The notes below the pieces were generated by a model. That model had not been told where the DNA came from, searched no databases, and saw only the letters and a list, made by a program, of their open reading frames with translations. From Leuctra nigra (Eukaryota > Arthropoda > Insecta > Plecoptera > Leuctridae), in NCBI GenBank assembly GCA_934045905.1, contig OW203762.1, forward strand, positions 7,626,001 through 7,690,000: a DNA stretch of 64,000 nt. Reading direction: 5' to 3'. Position 1 is the stretch's first letter. Every line of letters begins with the position of its first letter. Of the stretch, positions 57,443-64,000 are shown one piece after another. The position numbers and the translations under genes are program-made.

Positions 57443-60400
57443 TGTAGAACCACACTATTAATCGTTAATCACTTCCGATTTTAGAAACTATAGTAAATTG
57501 TATTTTAACCTTTGATATGTCAGTTTTCCGTCCGAATCCACTGAGACCAGTTTTGTTGTGACGTCAATGCCGGTTTCAAAATCCGACACACAAAAAACTC
57601 GGGCAAGGTAAAAATCAAAATCAAAATGATTAAACTTCCAATTTGTCCCGTGTTAACTGCTAGGTTTAAAAATAAAATGCATGAAATTACAAGTTGACAT
57701 ATCGTCACATTGTCATTACTCATCATATTGTATGCACGACGAAGACCCGCAATATCGCGACTTCGCAACGCCTTCGACTCGCTTTGCGTTCATTCTGTTC
57801 ACATTCTCCTGGCGAATGTCGTACATTATTCCATTTCTCATTGTTCTCTCGCTAGCTAGAAAATAAACAAGTCTTCAGTTACACTGCAGGCAATCATTAC
57901 CATGGTGACTGCATTCAGATTCAACTGCAAGGGATGCTGCGCCAAAATTAGTTCTTGTATTATTATTACGTTCAATCTTTTGGCAATTGTATTCCTAAGA
58001 AACGGCGAAGTTTTGTATAAAGTGTATGGTTGAATAGATTTAGGACGGGACTTAGCTTGATGTTGACTGTAGTAAAAATTGACCTCTTTCTCAGGAGACT
58101 GCGCTTTAAGAAGATCATCTGCATCTTCAGCATGGAGTTCTGGATCAGAGAGAATATCATTCGGACAATTTCTAAAGGAGATCGTTATTTTAATGTCAGC
58201 CGTTTGTGGAAGACATTCTGTCCGACAAGCATATGAATGAGAAACATTAGTTTTGAAGTTTTGACCTACGATTTTTGTGTTTAAAATTCATGTTGTAATA
58301 ATTCATTGTTGTCTTGAAATACGAATATTTATGTAGAATAAAAATGTATTATAAAGCAGTGGTTGTGGTACGAACTAATTAGCTAATTAATTAAATTTTG
58401 CTAATTTGCTAATTTGCTAATTTGAGACGTTAAAATTGAGATTACCATAAAAATAAATACACCTAAACACCAACTAAAATGTTTTGAACAGAATATGTTA
58501 TCTACTCGTAATTCTTGGGTTTAGTTTTAATGTTTAAAGCATGAAAACTCTCTTGAACTTTACAAGAATTCTTTATTAGATGATTAAAATAAATGTAATA
58601 AATTAAGGAGGTTGAAAATTGTCTGGTTTTGAATTCTAAATTTTGGAGATGTGATTTTGGGCGGGAGAAGGGTCGACTCCTTTCTCCATTTCTAAGTTTC
58701 CTCGAGTAAATATGACACATTTTCTAAAAGATTATTTCTGATCGTTATGACAACGATCTCCACAATCTCCAGGCCACCTTCCAGGCCACTCCAGTCGAGT
58801 ATCCTTGATCCTGGTCGCCCGATAAGCTCATATTTATCGTGGTGTTTACCAACGGCTTAACTCCGGTCTTCTCATCCCCTGCATGGTTTGCTGAATGGCG
58901 AGGGCTCTTATTGCGGGCACAAAGTCAACACACAAACTGCACAATCTTACCGATGTCTGCACCGCACAAGTCGTTGTCGTCGGCGTTGGAACTCGGTGCA
59001 AACTTGCGGCGAGGGAAGTAGTTCGCGCACTGTCATTAGCTCAAACTTCAATAGGAAAAAGTTATAAATTTAGGAGTTATCTCGAAACTGCAATAAAATA
59101 TTATGATTTGGTTTTAAACAGCAAGAGTTCTAGTCAAGAACATTGGTTGATTGTGATTGTGTTACAAAATATAAATTGCCAACAGTTCACACAGTACAGT
59201 TCACACAATCGAAAAATAATTTAGAGATTCTTAACATTATTGCAATATTTTTCTTATTTTGAAAATTAAACTTTCATGAAGCGTGTGTAACAGAGATAAA
59301 ATTGAAAACTTACAAATTGAACGAGTATCGAATTATTTTGTTAGACATTTTCAGACCCATTTATATTAAAATAATGTACCTCATTCGATCTGTGTCTGTG
59401 TCATCTGATATCCCCGAGTCTAGAGATTGACAACTCATTCACAGCGTGATCATGATCATGATACATTATTACGATCAATGCTCGCTTCTCAACGTGTTGA
59501 TAAGTTTTCTTCAAGTCTATTTAAAACTAGTAAACTCTATTTTTAAAAAAATGATCTAAAACGGTTGCTATTTATTATATTTTTTTCAGAAACGTAAGGG
59601 TATACTTGTAGATGAATATAAGAACTGAAACCCGATCTGAAATCTTAGACCGTAAATATTTCCCCTCACACTTTAAAGGTACCTTTAAGCTCCAAACAGA
59701 ATTTTCTCGACAACATTGTGCCATTTTACAATAATATTAACCTATTTTCTCCGCCATTGTTCTGTCTCTCCCTTCTCACAAGAACATGGAAGATTGTGCA
59801 GCCGCCATTGAATCAAGCCCACAATGGCCAATGTTCGACATTGTTCCGAAATCTGTCCGTCGTCTTGACATTCATCGTGTTTGACAATGTTAAAGTGACT
59901 GGTCGAGAGTGATAAAGGTGAATTTCCGATGAAGGTGACAACAAATGTTCTGCGGTGATTGCGGGACAAATGAAAGGGTGGCGCACGGGATTGTGAGCTC
60001 AACGCACCTCGCGTCGCGGGTAACAATGATCAAGAACGTGTACTCGTGAGAGGAAGTTGGAGTTTCGAGAGGAATCTGTGGAACATAAAGCACTTACATC
60101 GAACCGAGCTTAAGTGAGAGGCTCTTGCACAGGAATCATGTAACTTTGTGCGTAATTATCGATACATTCTCGATCAACAAAGTGTCTTCCTTGTCTAAAC
60201 CTTGATGTCGATCGAGTATACTGCAGAGCCTGTTATTCGATCGACAACTTCGTCAATGTGTCAGTTTTGTATGGCACTATGTATCAGATTCCTATTGTAA
60301 ACGCATCAAATTATTTAATTTCTCAGAAATTTCGAATTTCGAACTTTTTAAATCTCGAAATTTTCGAGTTTTTCAACCTTGTACTGGGAAAACTGAAATA

Positions 60401-60915
60401 CGTCATATTTCAAATAATTCAACTGCTAACTTTTCCACATACATTTGTATCATCTATCTATAACCTTTTAGTTACGTTAAATTACTTTAAAATGTAACAA
60501 ATCAATATGTAAATTCACTTTATTACTGCAGAAAAGGTAAGTTCATTGATAAAATAATCACGATATCGTGATATTATAGATTCCAATATAGCATTAATAA
60601 CATTGGAAAAATGTATCACAAGAATGAATTTGTTTGATTGGACAAAGTGAATCTGATAAAGTCGCAATGAAATAATCGCTGTCCACCCTCTCTGTGCTCC
60701 AATTACAAGCAGCATCCCTGAATGTCATCTCTCCACACTCTCCACAAAGAAGACGTTTAAAATGTCGTGGCTTTCTTTGCAAACTACAAGTTAATGGTCC
60801 AGGCGCAGCATCCAAGCGAAATCCATCTCACACAAAGCATTACAAAGTGTAACCACATGTATATAGGCTCCTGCAGAACAAGTTGGATACCTTTCTTCGA
60901 GTGAGCGCGGTGAAA
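57443..60915. other. Stretch without a supported gene
   Basis: A fragment near 57530-57580 (ACGTCAATGCCGGTTTCAAA) resembles the block at 38275. GC-richer segments at about 58820-59035 and 59740-60080 have short frames but no recognisable domain. A CTAATTTGCTAATTTGCTAA run lies at about 58402-58422. Confidence 0.35.
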
Positions 60916-60940
60916 GAGACCGCCGGCCTTTAGCGGTCTC
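60916..60940. repeat. Short GC-rich hairpin
   Basis: GAGACCGC and GCGGTCTC form a perfect 8-bp stem with the nine-base loop CGGCCTTTA. It lies in a GC-rich patch before a poly-C tract. The function is unknown. Confidence 0.5.
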
Positions 60941-60983
60941 ATGTTACGTTCTCTCCCGTGGAGATGTCGTCAGCTGTCATCCT

Positions 60984-61007
60984 CCCCCCCCCCCCCCCCC
61001 CCCCCCC
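60984..61007. repeat. Poly-C tract (24)
   Basis: Uninterrupted run of 24 C, the longest in the window, followed by GACACC. Confidence 0.95.
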
Positions 61008-62912
61008 GACACCTGGACCAGGGGACAGACTTGCCGAATGTCGGGGCGCACAATGAGCCGGCGATATGAGGTGAATGGATTGAGACGGGTCACAACCTAA
61101 GGGGGTTAGGGGTGGGGGACAATCAATCTCAATTTAGAGTTCAACCGAAAAGTTTGTAGCTCGCGTTTTCTCTTATTGAGGATCGTTTAGTGATAGTGAG
61201 TCTTTTCGTGTGGGGAAATAAAAGAATTTGGTTTCGGAATAGGACGTAAAACCCCCTTCCGGGTTTAGGAAGTGAAAAGTGCCTCGAATCGGTCAATTCA
61301 TTCCGTTTGATTTGCTCCTTACTTTCCTTTATAAATATCGAAGAAAACTTGTTTCTTTCTTAAAGAAAATTTTCTTTAGATGCGTGTCCATTATTGCGGT
61401 TATAGAGTAAGACATTTACATTAACGCTTTAACATGAAAAACTTTCGCCATTTCCTTATCTCACAAAATGAGAAAAATTTTCACGAAAAAATAGTAATTT
61501 CGAATGGGAAAAGTTTCAGCAATGCATTTCGAGCAAACATCTTGCTCGGAGATCACATAATATTATTTCGTATTAACAACGCCGGGATAATGAAAACGCT
61601 CTGAGGCGTATAGCGAGGTGTCGGCACGAGTATTGCTCCCCCCCCCCCCATGCGCCCCCCGGGGGGTGCCCCCCTATAAGACGTACCGCGAATTAAAGCG
61701 CTACCACACAGGAATCCACGATTCTACATGCTTCGTATACACCGAATAGTCGGGAAACTTAGAGGTGAAAAGAAAATGCAAATAAAAAGCGACCCAATGC
61801 GGTTCTAAGAATCAAACTACCAGCTGGGTTTCCACAGCCTATTTGCCACACCCAGTGACTTTCAATACGGCTTGGTTGTAATTGTAGTGAGGGATGAGGA
61901 AGGTACGAGGGTGCAGTTCACGCGTGAATGAACTAGAAGATGTCTTGGAGATTTTACCGCAGCTTCCCTTCTGCTCTGATTCAGATCGGACGGCAGATAT
62001 AATTCACACTTGCAGCGCGTGGGCTGGACATTTATTCCATTGGTTTGTTATACGAGGGAACTAACTATTATTGGTTTAGTAAAGGGTGTTTAGTTCTGGA
62101 ATTTCAAAGAAAATAAGACATTTCAATTATCTTAATTAAGTAGTTAGTAAGTGTCTTCTTTCGACTAAGGAAGATAAAATAAGTCTTAATTGGTTGGTCT
62201 TTAAAAAGTATGTTTTCTCACTATCTATCAGGAATGGGTTCATTAAAATAAAACGATAAAAAGGACCTAAAATGTCTTGTTTTGTACGGCAATTAAAGTT
62301 AAGCGTCTAATTGGTATAATTTGTTGCTAGGAATAATAAAGGTGGACCATTTTAATGATTATAGTAACATTTGATATTAATTACAACACATTGGACGCGT
62401 TATTTTTATTACAGTTATTTGTATTTTGTATCATAGTTTTCTTGCCCCATATACTTGAATATACCTATGCCTGAATATCACAATTTTGTACTGTAAAAAA
62501 ATAAGGATAAATTCAAGTTAGGTATAAATTCTATAACTTTTAATTAACAAACATATTTTAAACTTTAAATCCAAGGCAATATACGAATTGCAGTCCCCTA
62601 AATCATGAATATTTCTGAAGACTCGGTGTAGATGTCAGAACCGATTCGGTCCATACGTTGGCATTGTTTTTCTCACCCCACCGAAAGAACGCCGCCCGTG
62701 ACTGCGCTGGTAAATTAAACACCAAACACCAATACATCCTGATAATCCAGGGCCTGCATATTTCAGATATGAGGATCAAGGATGCTGGGTCCAGCTGACA
62801 ACAAGATCAGAGCCGTGGAAACTAATCGCACAGCTGAACTCAATGGCGGTCAATACGGCAAGCTGCCCCGAAATATATTCTCCTAGGATCATATTCCATT
62901 TCACAGACATAC
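61008..62912. other. Stretch without a supported gene
   Basis: Contains a sequence near 61590-61625 (GAAAACGCTCTGAGGCGTAT, then AGCGAGG) that may be a diverged start of family T. A C12 tract lies at 61638-61649, followed by CCCCCCGGGGGG at 61655-61666. No gene was seen. Confidence 0.35.
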
Positions 62913-62988
62913 CTGTTCCTTTCTTCTTCATAGAACCCCAGAGTTTTTTTATGTCGAGATCATCTTCTTGTTGGATTGATCGATCCAT
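62913..62988 (-). CDS. Possible 5' coding exon of an unknown gene
   Basis: On the minus strand, an ATG in good context (AACCCATGG) opens a 76-base frame. It encodes 25 charged residues, starting MDRSIQQEDDLDIKKLWGSM, and runs into a strong splice donor, AACAG/GTATGT. The composition (acidic, then lysine-rich) looks protein-like. No signal peptide or known domain is visible, and I cannot find the next exon, which should lie at lower coordinates. The frame also stays open past the donor to 62776. It is equally possible that this is chance. Confidence 0.2.
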
Positions 62989-64000
62989 GGGTTTTTAATG
63001 TGAGGAACATGATTGTTAGCCGCACAATACTTGAAAAACATGAATCCATTCAGCGGAATACATGATTTGTCAAAACACTCTCGATGAATACAGCATAATT
63101 TAATCCTCTAAGCAGTCAATAGATTCGGCACTCTATAAATCATTTTATTTTTGAATCCCATAAATCTTCAGGTTTTATTTGTAATGGGCATGGAATAAAA
63201 CTATGTAGGTACTTCAGTCAATATAATTAGATCGAACACAAACTCAAATTTAGTGTCTTGGATGGAAATTTATTTTTTGTCTCAGCTTTTGACGCTAAGT
63301 ATTTTTTTATTGGTGTCCTTATAACTGAATTGGTTAATCCTCGGCCCCAATATGTAAAATAATCTTCATTTCATAGGTAAGCATCTTAGTAGCTGTCAAT
63401 CATAACTTGTCCATCTCCTTTGTAATCAGAGCTTTTAAAACTGCTCTAAACTGAAATTAGTCACCGATGTGAAGAATTTCCACTGATCTCAAATTACTTG
63501 GCTATCAGACACACTTGACCGCGTCTTCGTGGGTGATGCGAGATATCAACCCTTATCATCTGGAATTATCTGATCCTCTGGAACAGAAGGTGTTGGAGCA
63601 TGCATGTGAAGAATATCAGAGTGACAAATAATTGTTGCGAATTCTACTGCAGATTCGTGTACTGCTAAATATCTTGGAACATTGTCGTATCTTCGTATCC
63701 TTTCTGCTTTGAGAACGTAAGGGGGTGGGGGGGGGGGGGGGGGGGACTTGGTTAGAGAGGGTATAGCTCATCACGGGATATAACTTTGCATTTACAATAA
63801 CAATTATTGTATCATTACAGTCACCAACAACAATATTATATCAAGCACTAATCAGTGCTTTAATTTGGACAAAACATGGCTGCCTGCTACGTAGCCACTC
63901 TAACCCAGTACAGGCTCTCTAATTAGGAAGAGTCAATAATTTGAAAGTGAGATTTTTGGGGAGAACTGAATGAGAATTGGAAATATTATCCCGCTCCTAT
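62989..64000. other. End of window, nothing recognised
   Basis: AT-rich sequence apart from the poly-G tract at 63727. No gene, RNA or transposon ends could be supported. Confidence 0.35.
63727..63746. repeat. Poly-G tract (20)
   Basis: Run of 20 G preceded by GGGGGT, so 26 bases with a single interruption. Confidence 0.95.

Overview
This window looks like a non-coding, repeat-rich stretch of a nuclear animal genome, most probably an insect. The sequence is AT-rich. It has GT/AG introns, an AATAAA signal, abundant short TA-flanked and hAT-like non-autonomous transposons, tRNA-derived SINEs, several satellite arrays, degenerate TTAGG runs and one 200-N assembly gap. A hemipteroid insect would fit, but the sequence does not settle the lineage. 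I see no bacterial operons, rRNA, CRISPR array or virus.

One protein-coding gene can be supported in full: a three-exon gene on the plus strand (14024-16391). Its splice phases agree, and it encodes a 293-residue secreted, acidic and proline-rich protein. An acidic stretch is followed by a Ser-Gly-Ser-Gly motif, so I propose, as inference, that it is a small proteoglycan core protein. I do not recognise the family. A possible 5' coding exon lies on the minus strand at 62913-62988, with weak support. Nearly all other long open frames are artefacts of tandem repeats.

Layout: 969-1473 is a 7-bp minisatellite. 3130-4112 holds SINE pieces. 8246-8425 is a foldback. 8791-11101 is a 70-bp satellite (33 full copies) that runs into the gap at 11102-11301. 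14024-16520 is the gene, with a hAT-like insertion in intron 1. 16599-17203 is a TA-flanked MITE. 18967-19358 is a foldback. 19436-19775 is a SINE with a (ATC)60 expansion. 21265-21524 and 23525-23667 are related MITEs. 22198-22582 is a 32-bp tandem array. 26005-26830 is a large inverted-repeat element flanked by TA. 27325-29327 is a 2-kb terminal-inverted-repeat element full of TGACC motifs. 37877-38274 is a foldback, followed by repeats carrying ACTTCCGG. 43522-44059 is a MITE. 45629-47551 and 55638-56783 hold three copies of one dispersed family, with fragments at 24479 and 42251. 51161-51975 is a SINE cluster. 53143-55548 is a 17-bp minisatellite with a 578-bp higher-order duplication, interrupted by two tRNA-like units. 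56958-57434 is a hAT-type element with an exact 8-bp target duplication.

Unusual poly-G or poly-C tracts (10-24 bp) recur through the window. The remaining stretches are AT-rich and show nothing I can name.
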